From: Nematopogon swammerdamellus | Taxonomy: Eukaryota; Arthropoda; Insecta; Lepidoptera; Adelidae | Assembly (NCBI GenBank): GCA_946902875.1 | Contig: OX336345.1 | Coordinates: 11,625,395 to 11,689,394 of the forward strand | DNA length: 64,000 bases | Reading direction: 5' to 3' | Shown here: one piece after another, positions 23,935 through 36,600 of the stretch | How positions within the stretch are numbered: the first letter of the stretch is position 1 | Layout of the letters: each line of letters starts with the position of its first letter | The notes under the pieces: model-generated | Database searches by the model: none | The model's input: only the letters and a program-made list of their open reading frames with translations | What the model was told of the DNA's origin: nothing | Position numbers and translations under genes: made by a program

Positions 23935-24037
23935 AGCACGGAATCTCGTCCTTATCCGTTAGTCTCCTTTTACGACATGCACGGGAGAGACACAGTGGGG
24001 CTATTCTTTTTAAGTACCGGCCTCACACAGTACTATA
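23935..24037 (-). repeat. Fragment of the alternative SINE head
   Basis: On the minus strand, GGCCGGTACTTAAAAAGAAT, then CCCACTGTGTCTCTCCCGTG and GTCGTAAAAGGAGACTAACG. These match the head of the SINE copies at 1430-1770 and 34125-34431. The body is absent. Confidence 0.55.
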
Positions 24038-25084
24038 GTTAACAGTTAAGTACTGTATTAGTTAATATGTTATATTTATTGAGTATTGGGTAGGTTTGTA
24101 ATTTAATTTTTTGATGTTTAAATTTTGTATTCTAATAAAGATTAATTACTTACATAATATGTCTATTCGTGAACCTAAAAATGGAGAATTCCGATTATAA
24201 AGGTAAATATTGTGCTGCAAAAAAATAACATTATATTGTTTGATTTTATTTAATTTTCTATTCTGATTACATAATATGTGGAACGTGCGTAGAACATGAA
24301 ATACTATTCCAATGTTTTATATTAATAAGGTACTGTTAATATAAAATTATTCACAATATAAATAATACTTATTGTACCAACTTAAAATATATTAAAACGA
24401 ACAAACCCTTGAAAGATATATATAGTGTCTACTTCTTTAAACTTAATTTCATTCATATCATATTTCTAAATACTTGAAGTCCGGCGGGAGGTGACAACAT
24501 AATTTAAGAATCACAATGCCAACTTGAAGACGCTACCTAAATAATATGTGAACCATTTGTTTAATTTATCGCCAAAGCCGCCATCTGCTAGACTAGTTTA
24601 AAATTATATCAAATTTAGAGGACTTAATCGCCAAGCGTATAACTTAGTTCAAGAGTTTCATTAATAGATGGCGCTTTTAGTGGATTTCTATGCCCTAAAC
24701 TGTAAATTAAATCAAGAAAATATTATGATTAGAATGTTAAAATTAAGTAACCATTATTAAATCTACGGAAAAAAATAATTTTCAAAATTACGAGAACGAA
24801 AGAAGCCGGTATTGCAACTCAATACAGTCAGTCAGCGCCATCTTTTTTTGAGTAACAGAGATACGTTGAAGATGAGCTTCTTTGCCAGGCTATCTGCTCA
24901 TTCGAAAAGAACGTGCCGAGAAAGGGTTACGTACGATACGAGGGCGCCGTCACTATCTCCGCAGTGATATTACCCATAAAATGCTATCTCTCTCCCCACA
25001 ATGCTAGAAATAAATTTGAAACACTGCAAACTCCTACTAGGTGTCATCTATTGTACTCCTACAATAAATTATTTTTCTAAGTTG
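24038..25084. other. Spacer: nothing recognised
   Basis: AT-rich sequence without a gene or repeat I can name. Short GATGGCGC-type motifs near 24585 and 24667 may mark an old repeat. Confidence 0.35.
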
Positions 25085-26500
25085 GAAGCCTCTCTCGAAG
25101 ATATAGTTACTCCCACTCGGTGACCATAGGTGACTTTAACACATGTATCTTGAAGAATGATAACCGCTCTCAAAATTTTCTTTCTATTACCAAATTAGTC
25201 AATGTTAATTTTCTTCCTCTTAACCCAACTCACCACATGAAAATTTCTCACACACTTCTAGACCTTATGCTGACCACGCACTGACCTTATTTCATCACAT
25301 GGCCAATTTTCTGTACCAGGTTTTTCCCACCATGATGTAATATTTCTTTCTTATATACTGAAAATAACTCCAAAATATCTCTTCGAACGTAGTTTTGCAA
25401 GAATTGATCTGGCTGCCTTGAGAAAAGATGAGATTTCATTGACTGGGAACCTGTTTATGATTCAGAGGATCTTAATGACAAGGACAACCATTTCTCTAGA
25501 AGCGTCATTCAACTGTTGATGAACATGCTCCTATTCGAGCCATCAAAGTAAAGCACCCGGCCGGCTCCATGGCTTATTGATGACATCAGGCAGCTGATGA
25601 CCAGACGAGACCGAGCGTTCTCGAGACAAAAACGCAGGCCCTCTGATGAGGCATGTAGCATGTACAGGATTATGAGGAATCGCTGCAATCAGATGATTAG
25701 GAAGTCAAAACGCCGTCATAGCCATAATGACTGTTCAAATGACCTGCTTCTTGAAAGTTTCTCAGGCCTCTCGGAGTGGACAAATCAAAACTAGCTACAC
25801 CTTCAACAATCGAAGCATTAAGTCGGCATTCTCCAAATTTCAAAATTTTTCTTTCAAATTTCTTCTCCACAAATAAAATTTTAAAGTCAGGATGTCGTCC
25901 TGCTCATAGCACAACCACTGCTCTTCTTAAGGTTACAGAGGATATCGACCTAAATATGGAAAATAAAAAACTCCATTCTCACATTACTTCATTTCAGTAA
26001 TGCATTCAATGCAGTGGATTCCGATGTTCTCCTGGCAATGCTCTCTCTTTTTAATATCTCATCTTCGGCACTAGGTTGGTTTAACTCATATCTTTGGGGT
26101 CGCCAACAGTTGGTTCGACTGGACAGTAATTGTTGAAGTTGGATTAAACTGAACACTGATGTACCACAGGACGGCCCTGTAACTCCTCTACTATTCCCAG
26201 TGTTTATACTTTTATTACTCTAAATTTATCTTCCACCTATCATCTGTATACGGACGACCTTCAGCTGTGCACTAGCTCAGAATTCATTTTTAGGGGTGTA
26301 GCTTCGCGAAATTACGACCTCGTGACAATTAGAGCATGGAGCGAGTCAATCTGCTCACGTCTCAGGCCATCATCATTAGGAGCTCGCGCTAATCTGCAAA
26401 TATCGACACCGATGATATACCTAAGGTTATTTTTAATGGTACAGTTATATCTAAACTGTAAAAAAACCCTAGTATATTATTCGACCAAACTTAGAAAAGT
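25085..26500 (+). pseudogene. Decayed CR1/jockey-like LINE
   Basis: Domains appear in the expected order across several frames and stops. First, the apurinic-type endonuclease end: IGDFNTCILKND (25122 on) and PTHHMKISHTLLDLMLT. Then a basic linker: DRAFSRQKRRPSDEACSMYR (25606 on). Then reverse transcriptase blocks: GCRPAHSTTTALLKVTEDI (25890 on), VPQDGPVTPLLFPVF (26160 on, for VPQG..LGPLLF) and YTDDLQLC (26250, the catalytic Y-x-D-D box with Thr). Many stops and frameshifts show it is dead. Both ends are indistinct. Confidence 0.8.
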
Positions 26501-26887
26501 TGTGGTTTTCTTGTGAAGTGCCTGCATATTTATATATGAAGATTATATAAATTAGGTAGGTGCAGGCGCCTTTCATATTTTGGTAATAGAGTAACAATTT
26601 AATTGAGTGAAAGTGATTGATGTTAGAAATATTGGACAGCCACAGACACCACCAATTTCAGTGACGATGATGTTCCTATACTGTTTGTAAAGGGACTAGT
26701 ATTTCCGGAAACATTTACATAATCAAGATTTAATGTCAACTTTGATCGTAGGAATAGAGAAGACGTTCGTTGGACGTTCGAAGACGTTCTTTGCAGTGCG
26801 ACACAAAACGATTTAGAAGTAAAAATCTTAGAACTTGTGCTTCGACTTTAAACTTTGGGGTTCTATGAGAGTATGGAACGTTTGACG

Positions 26888-26918
26888 AGTACATGCAAGG
26901 CCCTTCCTTGCATGTACT
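26888..26918. repeat. Perfect 13-bp hairpin
   Basis: Arms AGTACATGCAAGG (26888-26900) and CCTTGCATGTACT (26906-26918) around loop CCCTT. Isolated; no neighbouring gene explains it. Confidence 0.85.
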
Positions 26919-27185
26919 AATGTAATATGAAAGGGATAAGGAAAGTGAGTTTCTCAGAGCAAGCAATCATATTGGAAACGAAACGATAAAACAACATCAA
27001 TGATTCACCAATAAGTCAACGAATATGCTTCAGCGATTCAGTATATTTCGTGAGCGCAGTAGCAGCTGCCAATGAGACGTTTGTCACTTTTTGTTGAATA
27101 TAATACAAGACAAAGAGGGTACTTCCCAAAGACGACTACAATTTTCCACGCGCTTATTCAATAGTAAATTTATTAAAGAACTGTA

Positions 27186-27541
27186 ATGTTCACCTTGTGC
27201 ATACTCGTAGTTTATCTAGTCACGGCCTCTACAAATACTGCGGACAATGCTTCAAAAGTATTCTCATTACATTTAAACTATGAAATGACCCTGAAGCGGC
27301 TCGGAAGCATACAAGACATCGCCTGCGGTGTCAAGTCCAAAACTCAGTAGATAAGTCAACATTGTTTTAAAACAATGCTTCTCTTACCATTTACATGCTT
27401 CCGCTGCTCTGGCGAATGAAAGTACTTACGGTAAGCCCACACAGCCTGTACATAACAAGGTCACCATGCAATTACGAGATATCGTGGCGTTGGCTGATGA
27501 CGAAGAAAAGGGGTCCATATTTAGATTTACCTATATCTACG
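27186..27541 (+). pseudogene. Possible relic of a small secreted protein, unrecognised
   Basis: ATG at 27186 opens a hydrophobic leader (MFTLCILVVYLVTASTNTAD). The frame runs through KVFSLHLNYEMTLKRLG to a stop near 27350. A second frame from about 27396 reads ALANESTYGKPTQPVHNKV, then MQLRDIVALADDEEKGSIFR, and meets a GTAAGA donor-like site at 27542. The wording looks protein-like, but the two parts are out of frame with no clear intron between them. I do not recognise the family. It is unlike the JHBP genes. It may be a broken gene or chance. Confidence 0.25.
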
Positions 27542-27654
27542 GTAAGAAAGTGAAATTTTGTGCTAAGGGTATAATTTAATAACATTATAGTATTAATACT
27601 TAGGCTTTATTAAATAATGGAAAAATTTTACTCGCATTTTTAATCACTGACATT

Positions 27655-30600
27655 TTATTTCGTGTTCGTTTCGAACGGTGTGTGAATAACTTCTTCAAAT
27701 GGCACAGTTACAAAGAATTTGTTAATAGTAGAGTCTGCTAGTTTCAAGAAATATTCAACAATAGGCTTGCCGAATTCACCGACGACCACTCGCCAGTTAT
27801 CGTTCAGGAATTGAACGACGGTGTGACCTGAAAAATTAGATTGTCTGATGTTAGATTAATTTTATTATTTCTCTTAAGAAGGGAAAGAATGTCTTTGAAC
27901 TGAAGGAATTTTCATGAAATTGTTTGTAGGAATCGAATGGAGTCGAAAGGAGTCCAACTGAGCTTGAGGCTGTTGATTCAGGCTCAGCCAATTTTACCAC
28001 CAAAAGGTGCTAATGCATATACCTTAATGACGCGGAAAGTGAGAAATAGAAATATCGATACAGTTTTTAAAGTAAATAAAACACTGCTAAACCTGGAATG
28101 GAAAGTTTCTTTTCTTCCTCTATGTTTATCTCAACTGGTCAACTGGGATATGTTAGTAATCAGGAACACAGTACTGCACTTACTAAGTTCTGGATTTCCC
28201 TTAAACAGGTTGGTAAGCTGGAATTTAACGCCGCCCTGGTACTCAATCTCGTAAGTGTAGCTATCGGACGCGATGTGGTGGATTCCCTGCTCATCTGTGA
28301 ACCGCCTCGTCTTGGTGTGTAGCTTCATGTGTAGGTTTACTGTAAGGTAAGGAAGACAGGTATATTGATAAAGGTATAGCAAATACACCTGAAGATCCTA
28401 CAAATAATCATGAAGTTAGTTAGACCGTTTAGAAAATCATCAATACCGATTCAGAGTGAGAAAAATAATACTTTATTTACAAAAATAAAAATTACACACT
28501 AAACAAAAATGTAATTAGATTTTGGATGATTCGTCAAATAACGCTAAGTTCGATTTTCGGATTTATATTTTCCGCATTCCAATTACGCTCCTTGCTCTTG
28601 GCTCCTGCAAATTTTCTCTTGTTGTTCTCTCTCTCAATGTTGCTTTTGGCACCTTGACTCATTGGACCATGTAGTTTATATATAGCTATATAGTAATCGT
28701 AATGTGTTAGTTTATATTTTATTTTACTATTATCCATTTATTTACAAAATTTTTTTTATATTAATTTTACATATTTACAAACCTAAAATGTAAAATTAAT
28801 ACAAAAACAAATGGAGTTTCCACCACTTATTATTTTGATTATTAAGTGTATCTATATTAATTACATGTTACTTCTTACCTATTTTAATTTTGGCGTCTCC
28901 ATCTCCATCGATTTGAAATAGTAGGATTCTGCCTTTAGCCTTGTACTTTCCCTTCACTGTTAGGTTACAGTTGAAATCGAGTTCTTGATAAACGCCTACT
29001 TCGGCTCTGTAACATTAAAAATAATCGTGTTAATTTTTAGGAGAATTATGGATGATTTTTTACCTTAACATGTACGAGTATGATTAAATAATAATATTTT
29101 AATTTGTTCGTTTATAGCACGTCTTCATTGATTTTATACAGGGGTATACAATCAATGACGTCTTAGTCTATTTAAAAAAAGGGTAGACGGACAGAAAATG
29201 CCATATGCATAAGGTATTTACCCTTTGTTTGCATGATTTATTTGCAATAATCGTTTTTTTATTTGATTTGAGTATGTAGCTTACATGCTCTATAACTTAC
29301 GTAACATTGTTTACTACACAATTTCTAAGTCCCGTTGCCTTTCCATCGTAGTACGTGAAGGACAAGTCACCAGGCAGGTTCATGTTCAACTCCTTGATAA
29401 AGAAGGGGTCCAGAGGAGGAATTCCCAGTTCGGGAATACCCTTCACGAATCCTGGGATCGCATCTCGCGTGGCTTGTGTCAGACACTGCCAGCTAGATGA
29501 ATTGCATGGATGAATGAAGTCGGCTGTGGAATAATGGGTAAAGTTGAAGAAGAAAAAAAACTTCATAATGTCTCATACCACGTTCTTCATTATAGGTTGC
29601 ATCCCTGAACCGAACATATAATGGCGATGACAAAAAATCAACTGAAACTGATGCTAAATCTTCACTGGTCGTCTCACTCAACATCCATACACGTAAATAC
29701 CTATTTTTATCTGTTTTATAAATATTTATAAAATATCAAATGAGAATCAACAGCCAAGGTTAGGAAACAATTGACCAACCCTGGTGCAGGTTTGATAGAA
29801 ATAGTAAATGTTTTACATAAACTTAAAATTAATTTTTATTACAGGTGCTTCAAAGTAACTAATGCATAATAACAATATACATAAGACATTATGGAGGATA
29901 TACCGGCACACGTGACATTGAGGATACACCGGGTCGTGCGTGCGTGACATTTCTTATCAGAGAGTAATAAATAGATCGTATCTTTGTTAGATGAGAAACA
30001 TCCGAGGAACAGAGGTACTTCATATACTCCGTCCGAGGTAAGATATTGAAGGGCTTCTACGAGTCAACGAGACCCTTTTGCGGAATATATTGTAAAGAAT
30101 TTATAGAATCTGTTAACATATCCTAAGCATTTAAGAACTGTGTGTGTGTGTGTATTTATGTGACAAAAACTGAGTCACGCAAAATGGGTCATAAAATATC
30201 TACATATTTCAGGCAAGTTGTTCCAATGATAATTTAAATTCTGACCTTGGTGATGCATAGACATGGTAAAAAAAAACACTCGGTAAGAGATTCAAAATTG
30301 TATTTATAGAATTTTATTCGGCTTTTGCGTGTACGAATAGTTTTATTTTGCCATATACTTATTAAAATAGAATATAAATTCTTTATTGCGCACCAATAAT
30401 AAAGTAATTAATATAAGAAGAAAACATACAGATAGAAAAGTAGAAATAAATACAGAGGGAATCAAAAATAAAAAAAAACAGGCAAGGGTGGACTAATCTC
30501 TTATAATTAGGTAGTGATTTTTTCTAGTGACGTAATGATGGATGAGAAGTGAAAAATAATACAAGCATTTATGTAGATAGATATCGGATTTAGTGGTACT

Positions 30601-30679
30601 TACGGGCTAATTTGGCACTCGTTGGAACTGGAGTAAATATTGAAATTAAAAAAATAAACAGATAATATACAACCGCCAT
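27655..30679 (-). CDS. JHBP/takeout superfamily secreted protein, gene C
   Basis: Exons in transcript order: 30679-30604, 29523-29301, 29006-28879, 28339-28184, 27827-27655; GT-AG introns, phases 1-2-1-1; 251 aa. The signal peptide is about residues 1-22 (MAVVYYLFIFLISIFTPVPT). PDFIHPC...QC gives C32/C39. FVKGIPELGIPPLDPFFIKE (51-70) is the family signature. C94 (GLRNCVV) and C113 (LDFNCNL) can form a second disulfide, also seen in D and E. Exon 3 has KGKYKAKGRILLFQIDGDGD; exon 5 has FLNDNWRVVVGEFGKPIVEY. It is a close tandem duplicate of gene D, with all five exons of equal length and the shared start context CTAGCAAAATGGCGGTTGTA. The stop codon lies inside an AATAAA. Ligand unknown. Confidence 0.9.
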
Positions 30680-32463
30680 TTTGCTAGGCTGTCTAGTAAC
30701 TGGCGCGAGTTTTCAAGTCTACCATAAAGCTTTACATATGTTAATGGGCGCGCTGTTTTTTCCTTCCGCGATCTATAATGTACCTACCGGTTCTGTTCAG
30801 TCCTTGTGTTATTCTCGATCTATACTCGCACTACATTCATTTTCATGTGTATAAATAGCACAAGCTTTTGATAATAGATGGATTGGGGTATTCCCTATCA
30901 TGTAGGGTTCCGTGTCAAAAATGGCACAAACGACACGTTAGGTACATATAACTTAATCAATTTGAGCGCAGCTACATTTATATTGACACTCCGTTGAGCA
31001 CGTCTACGCGTACATTGGGGTTAATTTGGCTATGTCTGATGGACTATTTGGCACAACCAACCGTGGCAGGTTTGTCAAAGTCTGTTAATAAATTGTTGGA
31101 TTACAAAATTGTCCGGTGCAATTAATCGTGAAAAATGTAAAACCTCGGAACCCATTCACACACTATTAGTGTGTGAATTTTTGTACGTTTTTTGAGGTTT
31201 CGCAACTCCAAAGGAAAAAAAACGGAAGCCTTATAAGATCACTTTGTTGTCCGTCTGTCACGACCCTTTTTATCAGGAACGGGTAGAGGTATCAAGTTGA
31301 AATTAATATCAAATACTATCTGTAATCTACGATCCATTGGAGGTGTAAAAAAAATTAAAGCTTCTACGCCAACGCAATCAAACGAGACGGTGATTTATGT
31401 CATATTGTGATACCTACTCGCAAACTCACTCAAATCAAATCAAAACCTATAGGATACTTCCCGTTGTCCTAGAATGATGAAATTTGGCCAAAAGCAAGGT
31501 CTCACGGCACAAGAAAAGGAAAAAATTCGAAAATCGTAAAGTTATAGTTATATGACATAATTATTATTTTTTCGGTCAAGACCCATTATCTAAAGAAGGG
31601 GTAGAGGTATCAAGTTCAAATTTGGTGTGATTATACTCTCAAGTAAAACAACAAATATTCAATTACGTGGTGCGCGAGCCCAACTCGCACTTGACCGCAT
31701 TTTTTTCTTATTGTGTTCTAAATTTATGAACTTAGAAGTTTGCATCGACACATTGTCGTCAGTTATTAATTATTCAAACAAATAATTCTCAATTATTGAA
31801 TTAATCTATATTAGGGAACTCGTATGAGTATGAACTCAACAAAATATCAGATATGGAGCGTAGATACGTAAATACCTATCATGAGTTTTACATTATTTAA
31901 GAGTTTTACATTATCGCCCGAATGCACCAGTAATAGCCGATTTTGTCAATGCCTAGAAATAGTCAATACTTTGAGGGAAATTTTGATAATTTTAATTTCT
32001 GAGAGAAGTCGCACAATTTATAGTTGCGTCGAGGATTAAGTATTGATTAATACTTTAAAATAACGAATTATATTGTAGGTATTTATTATTATGAATAGTT
32101 TATTAAGACAGTATAATTATGTAACATTTCATGCTTTTTTGTAGCCCTTGTCCGAATTTAGCCGCATACTTCGAAACCAAAAGGAACGCCATCTAGTTTG
32201 ATGCATATGAAGCTGTGCCTCATGTACCCTCCTAAGTGTGCGTGCATCTGACTGTATCTAACTAAACGCTGCCCTTGATGCCCTTCTATCTACGAATAAT
32301 TTTCATATTATGATTTGGTTCCATGTGGCCTCGGAAGAACCAAATGACGCGCGCGGCGCGCCGCGCATATGTGGTCCACGAAAGGTGTGTGGCTTGCCTT
32401 GACTGTCAGCTTCTGCCACTTGTATCTAGATGGCGTTGCAGGTATGTACTTAAAGTTATTTTT
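30680..32463. other. Gene C upstream region and spacer with repeat fragments
   Basis: A TATAAATA (30852-30859; TATTTATA on the minus strand) lies 173 bp before the gene C start and is a weak promoter candidate. 31205-31340 and 31560-31705 hold repeat P/L-like fragments (CACTTTGTTGTCCGTCTGTC; CAACTCGCACTTGACCGC). The remainder, including a short GC-rich patch CGCGCGGCGCGCCGCGC at 32352-32368, is not recognised. Confidence 0.4.
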
Positions 32464-32560
32464 ATCCCCCGCCCGACGCGACGCAAAAGAAAGGTGTTAT
32501 AATAAGTTTAACGTGTGTATAAGGGTGTGTCTGTCTGTGGCATAGTAGTAAGGTATTATT
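32464..32560 (-). repeat. RTE-like LINE 3' end fragment
   Basis: CGACGCAAAAGAAAGGTGTT followed by AAGTTTAACGTGTG and GTCTGTCTGTGGCAT is the antisense form of the tail type seen at 45955-46210. Lepidopteran RTE-clade elements commonly end this way (inferred from memory of such tails). Confidence 0.4.
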
Positions 32561-33602
32561 CAGCTAGGTCGACCGATACTCACACCAAATAAATAAAAAA
32601 AAAATTTAAACATTAAGGTAAATTATAGGTAAATGTATTAACACAAACGCCATTGTTTTCAAATAAATTAGTTTATTTCTGCAATGAGATTATTAAAAGT
32701 TATGATTATAATTCAAAAACATAGGTACAAAAATATCACACAGACATTTATCAAATGCATAGCCCATATACACGAGTTTAATAAGTCCTTGCTTATTTGC
32801 GATTCTTATAAATGGTCCATTCGGATGTAGGTACAAACTTTTTTAATCAGAGATAGTATCTATTACTATTTTCCTCTAAATAGCTAAATCGTTTCTTAAA
32901 TGTTGAGCTAATAATGTATGCTTAGATCTAATAAAAGAGCTAAAGCAATAGAATAAAGTTGCACTAGTAGAGCGAGAACCGGGAAGTCCACTTTTCTCAT
33001 ACACCAGAGGAAGTCTCTTTCCAACCCGTAAATCTTGCATTACCATTTTAAATGTGTTGTGTGTAAAAGATATTATCAATAATATCAATATCTATGTCCC
33101 TGTGTTGTCCTTTTTTCGTTATTTCATTTTAAATAAAATATATTTGATTATTAAAATGTGAAAATATAGCCATTTTTAGGCCTAACTTTCATATTATTTT
33201 ATAAGGAAAACTATAAAAAAAAAATTAAGACATAGGAACATTCAGTAGGCTTTTGTTGATAGCAAACAAATATATCACTTAAATTGATGAACAATAAAGA
33301 CATGAAAAAAGCTTCGCCTGAATGATGGATGATTCACAAATATTTTGTAGGCCGTTTGCTTCTGAGCTTAGGGTTGTCCTTTTCACGTGCGTAGACAGCG
33401 GCGCGGCGCGGCGGGGCCCACAGCGACAGCAATACGATGAAGAAATTCGAAATTCGAAATTCGAAATGAAAACGGTTAGCAGTACACGAGGCTCTTAAGT
33501 ATACATTTTGCACACTTATATTTAAATTTCAAATTCGGATTTTTTTCTTCTTAAAAAAAACTATTGGCAGAGATTAAGTAAACTGAATACTGTGGCAAGG
33601 AT
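32561..33602. other. C-D intergenic spacer: nothing recognised
   Basis: AT-rich spacer with one GC-rich patch (33399-33421) and a short ATTCGAA tandem (33446-33467). No gene is seen. Confidence 0.4.
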
Positions 33603-36600
33603 TTATTGAGCAGTAACACCAAATGGTACGTTAATTACTTCTTCATACGGCACGGCCAAAAAGAAGCCGTTTATCGTAGAGTCGGCCACATCCAGGAAGT
33701 ACTTCTCAATAGGCTTCCCGAATTCAGTCACCACCAATCTCCAGTTATCGTTGAGGAACGTGACGATTATCTGACCTGGAAATTCAAATAGTTACCTTAC
33801 ATTACATACATAATTAATTTTTAAAGAATTAAATGAATATTTTACTATAAGAAATCACTTGCAGTGATACGGACTTATCGACTTTGTGCACTCTTAGAAA
33901 TACTCACACCGTACTTCTTGTTTATTTTCGTGTACTTACTGTTCTATTTTCGTGCGCGATAAAGAATAGAATAGAAAACTTTATTGCACACAAAAACACT
34001 AACAAAGATAACACACAGAAGAGCAATAAGTAGAAATTGACAATACTTCACAGAGAAACAAGAGTATAGTAGCGTGCAAAGGCGGACTTATCACTTTAAG
34101 TGATTTCTTCCAGTCAGTTTGTACCGTGTAGGGACGGCACTTTAAAAGACCCACTGCATCTCTCCCCGTGTATTGTGTAAAAGGCGACTAAGGGATATGT
34201 ATGACTCCCCTCTTATAATTACTAGGTGGTAGGGTTTAACCCGCCCGGGTCGATACCACCGCACTGAATGAAAGGTCGGTCGAAACGGCTATGTAAATAG
34301 TTTTCCGTCCAGTTCAGTTTAGCCGGCACGACCTAAGGGAAGCACTGACGTGGCACCTAGTTCACCTAGGTGTTATGGGCTGACATCACGGATGTTGTAG
34401 GTGATGTAACCAACCGTGTCAGTTTACATATTATCAGTAGATAATTACGATTATACAATAAAAAATAACATAGGCTTATATTTTATATTTTTTATATTAA
34501 TTACCTCAATTTAAAATTCATTATTTTCTAGAGAATAGATTTTGGCCGCGCCTTGGGTCGCGGTAGATATTTCTATTCTTATATTCTAGTCTTATTATAT
34601 TCTATTCTTCTCGAATTAGAGCTAATCTCGACCCGAATCAGATATCGGCTCCTTATACTCGATTCAGCGTCGAGCTGAACGCCTCGTTAACGACCCCGAG
34701 GTATCTCGGAGTTTAGCTATCTTACAACTCCGCAGGGCCGTTGGATCTTTGTGTGTGTTCTATCGCCTGTACCACGGAGAGTGTTCCAAGGAGCTGCACG
34801 ATGCAATCTCTTCTCTCCATACCCATTCTACCATCGTTCCACACGCAACAGGTTGGGTGGGAATGCATCCACACGCTGTCGATATCCCCCACTTAGGACA
34901 AATCGATCCTGTAATCCTTTGTTTGCAGGGTTTCCAACATGTGGAATGCACTCCCACGTGCATCCTTTCCTCTAATTTACTTTAATGTAGTCTAGGATCC
35001 TTCAAACATAATGTAAAGGTGCACCTAGCCGGCCGACATGGTATTCGCAGCCCCCGTAAAAATCCGAATGCCCGTGGGCGCCGTCGGACTACACCTCTGC
35101 GTTAGTCTGGCGCGCGACATATGTCGTGCTTCCCACTCCGACTTTGACCACTTTCAACCCAACTCCTCAGCCCATATTAAAAATAACGTTATGGTAACCA
35201 AAAAGATAATCCGTACTGATGGCCGCAGCCTCGGCTGTGTTCTCCTCTAGTCCAGTATAGCCAGCAATCCAAAGGGAAGTCTCCGGTATGGCACCTTCTC
35301 GGAGGTGATAATGGCTGGTCGGAGCATGTGCTCTCGCCTCTCTGACCCAGTCACCAATATCGGATTACATAAAATTTTTTAGTTAATTTGCAACGAAGAC
35401 GAGACGAGTTATAAGCAGAGACTATCGCTGGCATAAACACAATGATGGATCAAAATGAAATTTGTCAAATGGATCAATATTCTAGAATAGGTACCTACTT
35501 AGACAATAAATATTCAAGAAAAGTATAAACAAAATTGGGGACGAATTTAGATAACCCTCTAATCCTCTGTGTGTGTAGTATCCTTTTAAATTCAATCATT
35601 GCAAGTTGATGGCAGGTATACTTACTGAGTTCTGGATTTCCCTTGAAGAGATTGGTCAGTTGGAACTTGACACGGCCCTTGTAGTCAAACTTGTAGGTGT
35701 AGCCATCAGATACTATGTGGTGGACTCCCTTATCATCCGTGGTCAGCTTGGTCTTATGTCGCAAATTTATGTGCAAGTTTGCTGTAAAACAAGGTGAATC
35801 GATTTTTCTTATAGTGTTTCCTCTAGTCCTTTCTTATAGTACTTTTTTTTATAAAAAACATGATTTTTTTTTGGGCAATCAATCGTTAGAAAGATGAGAT
35901 AATCAGAAATAATTAATACTAGGTACTGTGAAATTAGTCAAAAACCTTCGGAATAGTAAAATAGTATGCCTGGCTGGTAACTTCACGTAGGCCTCCAATG
36001 CGCTATCAAGAAAACCGAGAATTTAATACATTACTTCCTATATCAAGAAATCGCAATGAAGTATTGCATTTATTCGTAATATTGTACTAGATTCTCGATT
36101 CAGTTGCTAGTAAATTAACATCCATAAAACCCGACTACGAAAAACATAGAAAATAACAAGGAAAGTTGATCAAGAGCAGTAGAAAGTGTTGTACTCGGGC
36201 TAGTGTCAATTCGAATGATTCTGCACGCCCGACTACAGAAATTTCTTCTGCTCTTGATGAAATTTCCTTGTTACTTTCTTCGATATTCGTAGGTTTTATA
36301 GGGTTTTATAAATTTTTTATTTTATTCTTTATTTAATTCCTTTTAGTTCTAAACCATCAAGTGTGGTACATTGTTGAAATCGCCTTTTGGCCTACGACGC
36401 GGATTAGGGATAATAAAAATAGTGGAGCCCCGGGACCCACTAAGTTTCACATAAAAGTTTCTGCTTACTTATTTTAACTTTGGCGTCTCCTTCACCGTCG
36501 ATGTCAAAGAGTAAAATCCTGCCAATAGCCGTGTACTTTCCCTTCGCAGTGATGTTGCAGTTGAAGTCGAGCTCCTGATAGACACCGACTTCGGCTCTGT

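Noticed and set aside
35212..35375. Coding frame with an [12 protein letters not shown] end near gene D exon 4
   Set aside because: It falls in a SINE-T fragment antisense to gene D.
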